Assembly: GCF_000002235.5 (NCBI RefSeq)
Contig: NW_022145606.1
Span: 23,491,095-23,555,094, forward strand
From: Strongylocentrotus purpuratus
Taxonomy: Eukaryota; Echinodermata; Echinoidea; Camarodonta; Strongylocentrotidae
Direction of reading: 5' to 3'
DNA length: 64,000 bases
The first letter of the stretch is position 1, and every line of letters starts with the position of its first letter. Both the position numbers and the translations under genes were made by a program. The notes below the pieces were generated by a model that had not been told where the DNA came from, did no database searches, and worked only from the letters and a program-made list of their open reading frames with translations. Below, piece by piece: positions 11,810 through 24,370 of the stretch.

Positions 11810-12110
11810 TATTTCATGTTTTATTTGACATATATCCTGATTTGTAGGAAGCCAAGCGCTCTCCCTGCTTTTGATGTCACTGACTCAATGTGTGTATTCC
11901 AGCTAAGTCGTTCGTGGAGTTTAACTCCCAATTATGCTTGGCTTGAAACTTCACACAAATCTTCACCTCACAGGGTGTAGGTGTGGGTGATTATGTGCCC
12001 TTTTCCGGTGGATTATCATGGTGTATCATTCTTTGGGGTCAAATTTCATCTGCCAGAGTTTCGATTAGTCCTTAATTTCAATTCAATTTCACCTTAAGAC
12101 TTTTCTTTTG
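11810..12110 (-). pseudogene. LINE reverse-transcriptase thumb fragment
   Basis: On minus, WQMKFDPKE leads through broken frames into GVKLHERLSWNTHIESVTSK and then AGRALGFLQ. This is the family motif YLGV...LSW..HI..VTSKA.R.LGFL after the RT core. It is the same clade as the element at 50780-52260. Stops are present, so it is inactive. Confidence 0.7.
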
Positions 12111-12288
12111 AGGTTGCCATCATAAGCGAGGCGTGACTAGATTGATGGTCTCCTGAAAATTTTCCATAGATAGTTAGGATATACTTTAAATTCATAATAA
12201 CTATTAAGTTCGTTATTATATGTATATATAAATGTAAATCACATGTTGACATGAAGTTATTGTTTGCATAATTGTAGTGTACCTCACG

Positions 12289-12839
12289 TTAAAGGTATTA
12301 TGTCCCTTTTGCAGGCAAAAAAAAAATGAAAAGGTTAAATTCCACTGGCATTTGAAAGATAATACTAATTTAGACCGCCCCTTAAAAAAATGGGGCTTGA
12401 AAATGTCTTTAAGTGGGAAAATAACTACTATTAGTTGTCAAATCAACTTAGGAACTATAGAGCCAATAATTGATAGTCTTGATTTTCATACCATTGTACC
12501 GCATGGTCGTACATTTTTTGCTGCACAAAAATCAATCAGTTTAATTTTGGCCATTACAAGAAGAACGTTAGGCTATTGATGTAGAAAAATCCTTTACAGC
12601 TCATTTTATGTATTTTATTACCAGACTGGAAAAGAAGAAAAAGCCAGTCAGTCACTCAATACTGACAATAGTGTCTGGCAGTGAAGTCTAGCAAGTAAAC
12701 GGAATACCTTGGATAATTTGAATATTAGAACACTGCTAACGTTTGAATTTCACAGATAGGACAAACATGACATATTCATAATTCCTGCAAAGTTCTACAG
12801 AATTTGAGGTTGGCTGCAAAAGGGACATAGTATCTTTAA
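12289..12839. mobile_element. TTAA-flanked MITE, copy 1
   Basis: TTAA lies at both ends (12289-12292 and 12836-12839). The inverted ends are AGGTATTATGTCCCTTTTGC and, complemented, AGATACTATGTCCCTTTTGC. A TTAA duplication is the signature of piggyBac-type integration. There is no transposase; membership is an inference. Confidence 0.6.
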
Positions 12840-14025
12840 TATGTTTTTTTTTATTCAATTATTGTGTTTAGAAAAATGGTTAAATAAATTCAAAATCAAA
12901 ATCAATTTCAGATGGATTCATGTGATATTACACAGTTCTCTAAAATTTGCTCGGGTTTAGGTCTTTATAGTTAGAGGAAATTCTTCGCAGATGTCAAGTA
13001 AACGTATTGGGTTTATTCCAATATGCTATTGTAGGAATAAATGTTGTGGAGAAACTAAATGAATATTCTTACCGTTAATAATAATCTTCAGAGTTGATAT
13101 CTCGAGTGTAGAAAGAAACTGGAAGGCGAATCATGAAGAGGAAGAATAGTGCGATATAGCGAAGTGATGAATCAGCACGTGGAGCGCGACTAGCTAGCTA
13201 GCGAAATGCGAATATGAGGAAGGCACACAACCTTACAGTTCACACTTCCCGAAATTCAATAGAAGACAAATCTAATTTGCGATTCAGTCCTCAAATAAAA
13301 TGATGATTATGAAACTCGCTATTAGCGTGAAAACCAATGAAAAAACGCTTGTTGTAAAATCCGAAACTTCCTATAAAACACGTCCGATCGATGAAACTGA
13401 AGACAGGAGAAGTGAGTAAAATCCGTGTGAGGAGACTTTTCCAAGTGCGCTAAAAGTGTGATGATTGGCTTATTAAAACAATAAGGTGCGGTCCGATTGG
13501 AGTAACTAAAATAACACTCTTGTTGCTGGGTGGTTCCATGGATGAAATTAACTCAGAGAATGTGTAGAATGTGCAGCTGTAAATTGTTATTGTTATTGAA
13601 ACTGGCTGAACGGAAAGTACTAACAAAAGGAATGTTTAAAATGCTGGCTATTTACAATGTTGATAAACATTTGTGACCTTTGTAAAGTTCAAGTCACTAC
13701 ACTATGAACAGTTTAAGTTTGAGTCTTCTCTCTCTGGCATTCTTAGATTGATTATAATAAAATGCGTTGATAAAAGCACATATAATGTAGTTCAACAAAC
13801 TGGTTGATGTAATATTTGAATGAATTGTATTTTTCTAATACTTTGATTACCATTATAGTTCTTGAAAAGTATCTCGATCTGTGTACATTTAGGAAGGCAT
13901 TTGCAGAAATTGGGCAACATTTAACAATGAGAAGATATAATGTGTTGTCATCATAAGTTTCAATGTTCATATCAGAAATCTAAACAAGAGAAAATATTTA
14001 CAAACTTTAAATCTGAACAACTTCC
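12840..14025. other. Intergenic, nothing recognised
   Basis: Unique-looking sequence with stops in all frames. A 13100-13570 stretch is somewhat less AT-rich but shows no motif I can name. Confidence 0.4.
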
Positions 14026-14027
14026 AA

Positions 14028-14028
14028 T

Positions 14029-14062
<34 letters not shown>

Positions 14063-14064
14063 CT
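14028..14064. repeat. C-run followed by (CT)n microsatellite
   Basis: A C8 run is followed by a CT dinucleotide repeat. Confidence 0.9.
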
Positions 14065-15815
14065 CTCGCTTTCCTTATCATCCCAAGGCATGATGTCTCT
14101 AGCTTTAGCCGTACCTGGTCTGTGGTCTATAGAGGGCGGTAACAAGCTCGTGCCTGAACAGCTGTGACTCTTAACGCATTTTAGATTGCACCTGAGCATT
14201 TCACTTTAGTTAACCAATTCTTAGGCAAAATACTGACTGATAAGCATTGTGACATTTCATGATCATTCCAATATATTGTGCAATTAACAGATTGCATTAA
14301 AAAAAGTAAGTATAATTGTGCGTCGCTTTAAATGAAAACCGCATGCTTGCCAAATCAAAGGCCTCCAAAATTATTGGTTTAAGTCAGCTAAAGAGCTGTC
14401 TTAAACTTAGGGTGAAATACTTGGCGAAAAGCTTCAAGTGAATACTTAAAATAGCTAAGTATTTTACTTTTAAAATCCTTAAACTGTTTAAAATACTCAA
14501 ATTTCGGAGATAAGTAAAGAATTGAATACTTGGCCATTTTGCCTCTAGAGTTAGGCAAGAAGTGGAGGGGTTGCTTAAAGAGTTAGGCAAGAATTGTGAA
14601 CTAATATAATTCGTTGTTGAAAAGGAACTATGCAAATTATCTAACTATGCCTGATATGTAGATCGGTTTGACTTTCCATTTCCATCATGCAGTTCAATAT
14701 AAAACTTGTTCTTTGTGGATGTACACTTTAGAGCATCAAAATATTGCTATTAGAAATGTGTTACAAATTAGTCGTTCCACAGGGTTTGGGCAATTTTTGT
14801 GACAAACCAGAAGTGACAAACTTCATGTATGTATGTTTCCTTTCAACTGTAATAATGTTTTCTCAAATTGAGCTTAGCCTAAAAAGTAAAGCTAATTAGG
14901 TTTAGCAGTACTTTAGCTTCATGGTGAATGAATATTGTGTACCCAAAATAAAATGCATGTAAAGTTATATAGTGATGCCCGTGTTATGCTGGTAAAATAA
15001 GAGAAATGAATATACATGTATTAAGCACAGATTTTGAAGAGATGCAATTAACTGAAGCAGGAATGATTCTGGCAGGACACTACCATGTTTCGATTTTAAA
15101 AAAATATCTCAAAACAGATAATTTTAGATTTAATGTATAGTAGAAGATCTCGTACCAACATACCATGTACATTATTTTGCCCTGACCTCATGAAATACCC
15201 CACATGTGAGGAAAACATTGTTTAAATGGATACAAAAGCAGTATCTCTTAAAGGACTTTCAAACGTTTTGCAGATGATTATTTATGTCTTATTTAAAAAC
15301 GTAAACAAAATTAAACACAAATTGAATCCTCATGAATGAGGATATTATTATTAATGATTCTACCTCATGGATAGATTGTATATTGTATATTTCTTGAAAA
15401 ATGCACAAACTTGCAAACACTCTAAATTTTATATTTAAGATATTGCACGCATCATTGTTCAATGTAGCATAATAGTCATCTCCACATTTAGAATTTCCTT
15501 GTGCCATTACAATGCTGACCCTGTGAATATAGCATTACTGTGGAAACTCCGAATTTGTTGATTAATAGATGCTGTTGTATTGTATGCCGAAGCATTCAAT
15601 GTTATATAGTATCATTGTGGGTGAAATTCGCCAGTTTTTAGTAGATATGAATTGTGCATTAAATCTTTATAAATGTATTGATTTTTATTTTCAATCTATT
15701 TCCAGTAATGTGCCATTACTATATCTGAAATAATACATTATTCACACTCCCATACTGTCTTTTAAAGTTGTTATGATGAATGAAAAATAAACCAGAATAT
15801 CTTCAAAATTATAAT
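14065..15815. other. Intergenic, AT-rich
   Basis: No gene recognised. A local cluster of ACTTAAAAT-like words and two copies of GAGTTAGGCAAGAA lies at 14380-14600. The rest shows nothing. Confidence 0.4.
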
Positions 15816-15819
15816 TCAT

Positions 15820-17176
15820 TAATGATTGATTACTTCCATTATGTGTAAGTGATGGTTTACATGACATTGCTTTTTATGACTATACCGTTTCGACTTAATC
15901 AGGGTTTTTTCTTCACATTTTGATGATTTTGCTAGTATCAACATACGTAATGCATTTGCAATGCATCAGCATTTGCAATGACCACCTCCAGATATTTGTG
16001 ATATCCCAGTTTAGTTTAGTTCAGTTGAGTTGATCCTAAACAAACTCGAAGGTTTCCCTTTACAAAAGAGACCAATACTAACATTGAGTTATTTAGAGAT
16101 TTTTTTTTAGGAGAATGGACAATTATTTTGAATGAACGTAATGTGAATAATGCATACAAACATTTCAATCGTAAATTCCAATATTATTATGATAAATATA
16201 TTCCTCCTGTCAGAGGAAAACGTAGCTCTAACATTTCAAGAAACCTACGGATTACGAAAGGCATTATGAAATCAATCAGAACAAGAAACTACCTTTACAA
16301 ATTATATACCTATGCAAAACCCAACAGACTTAACCAGCAGAAATGACCAAAAAATATCGCAATAATTGATAGATATCATTCAATGTTCTCGAAAGTTGTA
16401 GTACTCTGAACCATTAAGTAAAGTTAGCTCCAATGTTAGAGCAATATGGTGTGTCAACACTGAGGCAATGGGAAAGCAAACTGAACCTCTACCAAAAAAA
16501 TGTTGTATGCTAAATGGTAATGATATACTCAATTTAAATAATATTGCCTACTTCGTTCAATATATTCATTAGTAGAATTGGCCCACAACTAGCAGAAGAA
16601 ATTGATACTACAAATATTGATTTTACAAATTTCCTTCCATGTTCTTTTGATAAATCTTTACTCCTTAACCAAACAAACTCAATAGAAATGATTAAGTCAA
16701 TTTAGCTCCAATGCTCGAGCAACGCGGTGTATTACCACTGAGACAATGGGAAAGGAAACGTAACCTCTACCCTAAAATAATTTGATGCTAAATGGTAATG
16801 AGATACTCAATTCAAATAATACTGTCTACTTCGTTCAATACATTCATTAGTAGAATTGGCCCACAACTAGCAGAAGAAATTGATACTACAAATGTTGATT
16901 TTACAAATTTCCTTTCGTGTTCTTTTGATAAATCTTTACTCCTTAACCAAACAAACTCAATAGAAATAATTAATTACAATAGCACTTAACTCCATTAAAT
17001 AACTAGGTCACGTTAGGATTAGCACTATGTTTATTATACTTCATTGTATCCCCATTAGGTCGTAAACATGTAGTTGATATATCGACTTCAACGCGAGTAT
17101 GTCCAGATCTAATACCTATTTATAACAAACACAATCCACATGAATATACGCAATAATCACTCAGCATCTACAATAT
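15820..17176 (+). mobile_element. Decayed CR1/jockey-like LINE, copy 2, with internal duplication
   Basis: Same segment as 1-1085. The frame at 16128-16346 repeats PPVRGKRSSNISRNLR and KGIMKSIRTRNYLYKLY. A unit of about 280 bp carrying SRIGPQLAEEIDTTNVDFTN occurs twice in tandem (about 16413-16692 and 16693-16985). RT-start homology (family ISNxRPISIL) runs to about 17175, so it overlaps the last codons of TRIM-2 on the other strand. Confidence 0.7.
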
Positions 17177-18104
17177 TAAAATCTTCGCTAGCATCCAGAG
17201 TACCTAGGTCAATATTATTCTCATCAGATGGACAAAACCGTGTGTCTTCAACTTCTAGTAGCGCATACTCTGTGGGAAGATCGTCGATGATTCCATCCAA
17301 TTCTTTTGTCAGATCTAGGTATCCTATGTAAAGTGTTTTTAGTGCGTCAGAGTCTGCAAACTCACTAATACTTGCAATGCCCTTTTGCCCCATGAATGTG
17401 CTCTTTACAACAATACTCTGCAATGACTGTTTCTGGCGTTCAATGCAATCTGCCATTACCTTTTCAGAGTTTTGGCGGATGTTGTCATTTTCTTTTAATA
17501 GTCTTTCTCTGTGTCCCCGAAGAATTTCTGACTTTTCACGAAAGGAATTCTCTATTTCCCTAGCTATATTATCCAGATGTGAATGCATATCACGCATATG
17601 TTGCTCACCACTGGTAATAGATACTTTGATATGTGCTTTCTTCTTCTCACTTCTTTTAATCAGAGAGCTTCTTTTCTTTTTTAACTCTGCTGCAACCTCT
17701 TCCTTCTTCTTAAACCTGTGACCCTGATGTTTATCAAGCAAACAAGTAAGACAGATGAATTCCTTGCAAACTTCACACAAAATGTCTTTGTAGACTTGAC
17801 TGTGCAGGGAACAGTACTCTGGTGATTTGTCATTGACCTTAAGATGTACATGTAATTCCTCCTCGAGGCCCTTTAAAGAGAAATTTGGTGAGAGTCCTGC
17901 GACTCTATTTTTCCCCAGCTTGTTGCGTTTCTTACAAAGCGGACACTCCATGAAATCTTGACCCCGGTGCTCTTTATCGTATTTGTCCAGACAGTCCTTG
18001 CAGAATGTATGTCCACAGTGTAGGAGAGTGGGGGCCTTGAAGACTTCGAGACATAATGGACATGTAAGACTTTCGGGCAGCTGTAGTTCTACCTTTTCAG
18101 CCAT
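17157..18104 (-). CDS. TRIM-2: RING/B-box/coiled-coil protein (315 aa)
   Basis: Predicted TRIM-type E3 ligase, intact. RING ligands: C15, C18, C30, H32, C35, C38, C54, C57. B-box 2: C98, H101, C110, C113, C118, C121, H126, H129. A Lys/Glu-rich helical region covers about 132-230. The shared module is degenerate (IASISEFADSDALKTLYIGY instead of ASTSTCKF...). The frame is open 16 codons further upstream to 18152, but MAEK is preferred because it aligns with all paralogues. The protein ends soon after the conserved DLGTL-DAS motif, at FNIVDAE. This final segment lies in sequence homologous to the antisense of the LINE at 17100-17176, so the tail is probably truncated and transposon-supplied. It is the shortest copy. 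Confidence 0.9.
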   Translation of the reverse strand: MAEKVELQLPESLTCPLCLEVFKAPTLLHCGHTFCKDCLDKYDKEHRGQDFMECPLCKKRNKLGKNRVAGLSPNFSLKGLEEELHVHLKVNDKSPEYCSLHSQVYKDILCEVCKEFICLTCLLDKHQGHRFKKKEEVAAELKKKRSSLIKRSEKKKAHIKVSITSGEQHMRDMHSHLDNIAREIENSFREKSEILRGHRERLLKENDNIRQNSEKVMADCIERQKQSLQSIVVKSTFMGQKGIASISEFADSDALKTLYIGYLDLTKELDGIIDDLPTEYALLEVEDTRFCPSDENNIDLGTLDASEDFNIVDAE

Positions 18105-18216
18105 AGTGCAGTCACTCGAAGAGGCATTAATGTAGCGGAGAAAAGTGAGCAAGAAAGTTCAGCCACGTATATAACAAGCTTAGGAAGTCGAGGGCAGAAA
18201 TGGAAATACCACTTTG

Positions 18217-18220
18217 TCTG
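18217..18220 (-). other. Predicted 3' splice site of 5'UTR intron, TRIM-2
   Basis: Minus-strand ATTTCAG|ACA after a T-rich tract, 113 bp before the ATG; same position as in the paralogues. Confidence 0.6.
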
Positions 18221-18640
18221 AAATAAAAAAATAAAAAAACTTATTTTTGAATATCATTGGATTTGTAATGCTTATTTCTCGTTATCTCTTCACTCTCTAC
18301 CAAATGTATCCCAAGACCAAAATTGCTCGTTATTTGTATTGAATTACATGTGTGTGACACTCAATAAGAATAACAATTATTGATGATATCAATGCTGCAA
18401 AGACCATTCTCAGTTCAAAGTAGAAGGCTACCATAGCCGGTGGCGTAGCTTGGGCTCAGTCACTTTTTGTCACATATCTTCCTTATGAAGAAAAAAGTTT
18501 CTAGTCACCCAATCCCGATTTGCCCACAGAAAATTAACTTAGCATCACTCTGGCACGCGTCATTTGCAATATACACAGGTACTGGCATATTTGATTCTAA
18601 ATTTTGCGAGCAAGTAAAGCGAACGACCCAAAACAAATTA
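18221..18640. repeat. Block U, partial copy upstream of TRIM-2
   Basis: Shares GGTGGCGTAGC, GTTTCTAGTCACCCAATCCC and CTGGCACGCGTCATTTGCAA with the other units. It lacks the poly-G tract found in the other four. Confidence 0.6.
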
Positions 18641-18659
18641 CAATGTCCTTATTTTTTTG

Positions 18660-19740
18660 TGGGGACACCCCTCTCCCCCCCCCCCCTATCTTCGTCATAG
18701 CCACACATTGCCAACACTTACAATCAATTTCCATAACTTCCCATGGTTTTGGTAGATTTTGTTGTTATTCATTTTCCATGACTTAATTTTTATAAAAATG
18801 TATATTCCAATGGCTTGAGGAACAATAATTATTTCTGTACAGAGAAATAAAACTCATATTTGTTTACGTTTCAACTATAGTCTAGATTGGTGGATATTTT
18901 TGACTGAGACATCTCCGAGTAAAATAAAAGTTAATTGTTGTGTTTTTTACAAGTAGCGCGGCAGGCGCGCGGTAAAAATATGGCAAACTATTTCCTGTTT
19001 ACAAGATACATAACCACAATACCCGTTTTAAGGATTCTTTTCACTTATGGCCAGTAAAAACAAATATGGTAATAAAATCAGTACGTCATAATTTCCCTGT
19101 AATTTGGAACTCCATCCCCAAATATATTTTTGATTACAAGTCAATTAATTCCTTCAAAAAAAGTTGAAGCAGTTTCTTTATCTCAAATATGTATAGTTAC
19201 TTATCTGATGTTTATATTTGTGTTATATGATTTTTTGTTTTTTGTTTCTTTTTATTTAATGTTCTTTTTTTTTTTATCTTTGCTTATGCTTTGGGAACTA
19301 TACGTGTACAAAGCCTAGGGGCTTCATTTATGTAGTTCCCCATTTCATTTCTAAATTTGTTCGTGAATAATTTTGTATCTTTTGTATCAATGTCATTTTT
19401 AATCGAGAATGAAATAAATGCAAATTCAATCTAAAAAAAATCAATTCAATAGGAGGCTATGTCTAATGTCGGAGACTTTTGTCACTATTTTCGGTAGCCT
19501 AGGCCTAGGCTGATTGGGACTTGGGAGACAGTTTTTTTTTATTTGGGATACTAATTCCCTTTATTGAATTTGCTGCAAAGGGAAACCCTTGGCTCAAGTC
19601 AAAATACGATGAGCACATTCCTCGTAAAACTTTACCCTCTTTGACCGTCTATTTCAAAAATTCACAAGCTACTTTTTTTCATACCCTTTTTTTTTCTCGA
19701 TTTGTTCCATACCCAAAATCAGTAGGCTCATAGCTTTAAA
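18660..19740 (+). repeat. Block A, 3' part
   Basis: Starts at a poly-C run and continues with the later block A landmarks: ACTTACAATCAATTTCCATA, GTTTCAACTATAGTCTAGAT, and GTCGGAGACTTTTGTCA at about 19460. An unrelated stretch interrupts it at about 19000-19440. Confidence 0.6.
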
Positions 19741-19954
19741 GGCTTCGTTAACCAATGTAAAATATGATATGCATGGCCCTGCGTAGTACTAGTGTCTGTG
19801 ATATGGTATAATAGTGAAGCCCTAAAAACATTTAAAATCTTTCTCAATAGACTGTATAGTGTTATAAAAACCGTTAGGAAAACGAATATTGACATTTCCG
19901 CCCCCCCCCCCCCCTATTAGAAAATCCTGGATCCGCGCCTGGTAGATGACTTAG
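19741..19954. mobile_element. Possible right end of a hAT element
   Basis: A poly-C run (about 19902-19914) is followed by CCTGGATCCGCGCCTG. This matches the right terminus of the hAT-like element at 43274 (TGGATCCGCCCCTG). No left end was found, so this is a fragment at most. Confidence 0.4.
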
Positions 19955-21327
19955 GGCGTGTTCACACCGCAGGTCCGCCCATTAGCATTCGCCGGATCCA
20001 CACCGAAATGAAATAGCGCGGTCTATCGTAGCACCCCCTTTTTTGAGAGCTCCTGTTGCCATGACGCGTGACGTCATGAGGTCAGAGCGGTCAAAGATTT
20101 CGCGCGCTATTACTAACTAGGATTGTTGAGTTGTACCGATTCAGATTCAGATCGCACCAAAATAGAATGAGTATAAAACTCCCCGCGTGTAGAACGATGA
20201 CTTCCGGCGTGCTGTCGTAGCTCGGGTTCACACCGGCAGAGATAACGCGGTCTAGCGCGCGCTGGACCGCGCTCATATCAATTCCTTCGCGCTCCTTTTG
20301 GGAGATCAACCGACCCGCGCGCATTTTATATTACATGACATATTGTAAAATTCTCGACATCTTTTTACACTTTTCTTTACCATTAAAAATCGGAATTGAG
20401 TATAATATCCTCAATCGAGATATGAGAAGAAGGAAACATTTCCTTTACATTCCATGTAAAACCATGCCCTTACTTGAAAAAAAACCTCCGTCATTTTGAC
20501 GTTAAACTTTACAATCCATTTAACTTTTTTTACTTTCTCATACATAATGTCCATTGATCGGTCGCACTGTGCTCGATTGCCTTTCAATATACCAATCTTT
20601 AACTTTGCAGCAACGCGTTTTGCGTCAAATTTGTAAATCCTCAATCCCAGACAATGACATATGATACATAAGCTTTTCATACATATAAAGTTCATTTTGA
20701 TTGATTCATTTTTAGCCCCGTCAATTTTCATGTCAAATCATGCTTCATATCCCATTTTAGAAGCCCGACCCAGGGTTTTGTGCCAGCTAGCCGTGTATGC
20801 ATACATGTACGTAATGCTATGCATACACATATAACTGAACATGCATAAGTACAGTACATGTACACACGCAGCGCAGCGCGTACGAGCGCACTGCACATTT
20901 CATTGGGTCAGTACCATTATGAAAATAGGGGAACAATGAGTGGGATGGGTTTAGTGCCGTAACAATAAACTTGTGCATTACACGCGTACGTATAATTAGA
21001 GCAATTTATGCACCCCCAAGAAATAATGAATACGGCCCGACCTCTCTACATACAGAACTGCACAGATACCGCACAGTCCGGTCAAGGCGGTACGCGTAGC
21101 GTTAAACTGCCAAATTTACAGAAATTGTGAGGAGCGCTTTTGCTATGAAAGGAATTGATATGATCTCTCTTGGACCACCCCCAAGAGGTGCTCCAGTGGC
21201 ACGCCGTTTTGGCTCGCCGTGGCTCGCTGTTGGGCGGACCGAAACGACGTTGGACCTTCCACACCGCAGAGGTAGCGCGGTCTAGCGCGCTAGACCGCGC
21301 TATCTCTGCCGGTATAAACAGCCTCTA
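19955..21327. mobile_element. TIR element X, GC-rich, TWA-flanked
   Basis: The left end is GGGCGTGTTCACACCGCA after TTA. The right end is a degenerate AAACAGCCTC before TAA. Internal and subterminal copies of the palindromic word GCGCGGTCTAGCGCGC occur at about 20250 and 21275. TGACGTCA is at 20069-20076. TTA/TAA flanks with this kind of end suggest PIF/Harbinger. No transposase frame was seen. It is markedly more GC- and CpG-rich than its surroundings. Confidence 0.5.
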
Positions 21328-21657
21328 AGGGCGTGTTCACACCGCAAGGGGACCGTGGGCGGACCGTGGATCGCGCTATCGTAGCGCGGCCCACGGTCCG
21401 CCCATTGGCATTCGCCGGATCCACATCGCAGTGAGATAGCGTGGTCTAGAACGCGCTATCTCTGCGGTTTGGAAGATACAACGTCGTTTCGGTCCACCAG
21501 ACAGCGAACCACGGGGAGCCAAAACGGCGTGCCACTTGAGCACCTCTTGGGGGTGGTCCACGAGAGAGAGAGAGAGAGCGCGGTCTAGCGCGCGCTAGAA
21601 AAAGGGGGGGGGGGTGCTACGATAGACCGCGCTATCTCATTGCGGTGTGAACAGCCT
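21328..21657. mobile_element. TIR element Y, adjacent relative of X
   Basis: Begins GGGCGTGTTCACACCGCA directly after the TAA that ends X. Finishes GCGGTGTGAACAGCCTC before TAA, so a TAA duplication flanks it. Contains AGCGCGGTCTAGCGCGCGCT and a long G run (about 21604-21613). Confidence 0.6.
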
Positions 21658-21661
21658 CTAA

Positions 21662-22270
21662 GATTCATAAGGCTGTGCTTGTAACAAGGGTAACAGAAGA
21701 AAGAAAAACACATTTGGCAAAAACGTTCTGAAAGGAAACATACCTTGCTCGAAATCATTTGTAATGATGTTCACGCTGGTTGGTTTTACATAAAAGAGTC
21801 AAATATGTTTATGATCACTGATTGCAACCTGAGGTGCGTGACGTGGGTGCTTATTAGAAGCTGAAAAACATGTTTGTCGAATAGATTCTCCAGAGTAAGC
21901 ATTTCTAAATATGGGTATTATTTCGCTTCGATACAAACATTCCTCGCTAATATAATATCCGAGAACACACAGACAGACATACAACTAAAGTGAAAAATGG
22001 AAACAATATTTTGGCTTCTCTTTATGACACTTTACCTCACATCAGGTCCACCATCCGTATTAGATGTGACTTATATACTATTTAACATAACGTAATTCAT
22101 AAAATAAGTGAAAACCCGAAAACACGAATACCAAACTAGATTTATGCATATAGGCATGGTATGCTATACTTAACCTTGTTTGTTAATAATTTGTAAAACT
22201 GCAAAAGAAAAAGACAATCAGACGATAACAAATGAAACAAGTCAATAGAACTTTTAACCGTTAAGCTGAT
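21662..22270 (+). repeat. Repeat R, copy 1
   Basis: Contains GGCTGTGCTTGTAACAAGGG, TTCACGCTGGTTGGTTTTAC, CAAACATTCCTCGCTAATAT and AAGTGAAAAATGGAAACAAT. Copies recur at about 25135-25680, 55010-55440 and 56738-57245. The nature is unknown and it is non-coding. Confidence 0.6.
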
Positions 22271-24369
22271 GTTAAATAGATGGATAATACCCTGAATTTT
22301 ACAGAAACTTCTTTTTTTGTGTGTGCACCGTTTTACATTAGTTTAAGAATATCAGAACTAGACAAAGTATATCTCCGCATATAGATCATGTTTATAGTGT
22401 AAAACACACCGGTCTGTGTTTTACTATAGGATTTTCCGGCCAAATTCGCGAGTTTGTCATTGAAATTTATTTGTCTTGCGTTCAAATTCGACGGTTTTAT
22501 TGCTGTCAGATATATCTAAGGTTTATAATCCTTTTTCTAGTTTTCAAATCTATGAAGTTTTCGTTAGAATCTATGTGTGTTTCATTCAAATTAAAGAATA
22601 ATGTGATTCTTCTTCACTATTTGGTCATTAGATTTGGCGCAACACGATTTCTGACATCGCGAAGATGTATTTTTAGCATTCGAATTTATTTGTAGCATTC
22701 AAATTAGCACTGTGTGCACTTAAATTGATGGTCTATATGCATTTATTGTTTATTACACACTATTTATAGCTCATTCTTTTTCTTTCAAGATTGCTTTTTT
22801 CCATGTGTATTTAGATTTAGATTTATCTGATATTCATCATCCTTTAAGTTTTATTGTTAACAGAAAAAAAATACTTACATCTACGGACTTGATGGTCTCA
22901 ATATTTTTGTAAATTTTCATTCAAGGAAGTTGTTTGTCTTGTTTGTCATCATAAATTTATCACAATTTCATTATGGAGGAAGGGTACAATATTGTGACTG
23001 GGGTAGGTATTTTTGTATCCCAACTTTTCCGAGGTATATGAACATGTCCGTGCAGAAATGGCATATCCCTTGATTTCGCCCCTTCTTTACCTAATGTCTG
23101 ACTACACCCATATGCATTGCCCTCAAAATTAATAAATGGAATAACAGAAAAGACCGTAATGGCAAATCATGCATTTAATTGCATTTTTTTAAAACTATAA
23201 ACATGTTTTGAGTTTCTTCCCCCTAACATTATAACTTGAATAAACATAATTCGAATATGTTCATAGACTTCGGAAACTAAATATTACAGAAGTTTACTTC
23301 AGTGAACCAGAAAAGTATGGTAAAAACTCAACACAAAATATAAAACAAGCAAAATATGAGCCATATAAAATGATATAAATTTGTTATCTAGTACTCTCAG
23401 CTATCATAACCTGCTCGTTTGGTCATGAATTTCGTGGTGGATGTAACCACCATGGCCGTTACCAGGTTTAATATTCGGTTACACGTCAATACAAAAAAAA
23501 AATGTACCACATATTTGTAAATAGCACTGGATTTATACTGGAACCGGAAATAAATTTACATTTTCATTACAAGATACATTATTTAGTTTAAGAGGTTCAA
23601 ATAATTATGCATTGAATTGTATACTGATTGTGGTGCGAACAATTGCTCGATTTTGATTAAAATTAGAGGTTCGATTATAAATTACTTCAAAAACGAAAAG
23701 TATATTGCAGATTCGAATTGTAGAAATAATAAATTCACAAGAAAATGGTTTCAATTCAGGAATTTGTTTACATAAAATGATATTTTTCTGTATTTTATTT
23801 CTCCATGAATATCAGAATTTTTGAAGATTTTTTTTGTTTTCTTTGAACTCAACAGTTCAACAATACTTGTACCTTGAAAAGCCAATTCTATTTATGTTAT
23901 AAATGTAAATTACCTTGAATATATTATATTTGTTAATTTGTTTCAAATGAAACTCAATAAAATCCCTGTGGAGGGAAAAATATGGACAAGAAAACATATT
24001 GGTAAATAAACAACATAGAGACACACGGAAGCACCAAATCGAAGTATTTGACTTTCCAGTTTGATTACAATGTAATCTGAGCCATTTGAGGTCAAGATAA
24101 GTTAGACAAGAAATGGTTTTAGTATTGAAAAGGTATAATGACAAGTTAACAATTTGTTGACTTAAAATGTTCTAGCTTTTAATTCAAAAGCCGTTTAAAG
24201 TTCTATTTTGCATTTAAGTATAGCACACGGTTTCACTCATTTTCTACTGCGAATATAAACATGCTGTAACAGTGCCAGATCCGGGAGTGGGGGTGGGGAA
24301 AAACGAGTTACCTGACCATCCCCGGCCCTCCTCCACCAAAAAAAAAAGTTTACACAAATTATGACATTT
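22271..24369. other. Intergenic, AT-rich, nothing recognised
   Basis: No supported frame, repeat or RNA gene was seen in either strand. Confidence 0.4.
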
Positions 24370-24370
24370 T

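Noticed and set aside
17377..17721. 114-codon plus frame antisense to TRIM-2 (similar frames opposite TRIM-1, -3, -4, -5)
   Set aside because: Shadow of the Lys/Glu-rich coiled-coil codons on the other strand.
21662..22080. Repeat R as solo LTR
   Set aside because: Four copies exist but no TG...CA ends, target duplication or polyprotein were found, so it was left unclassified.
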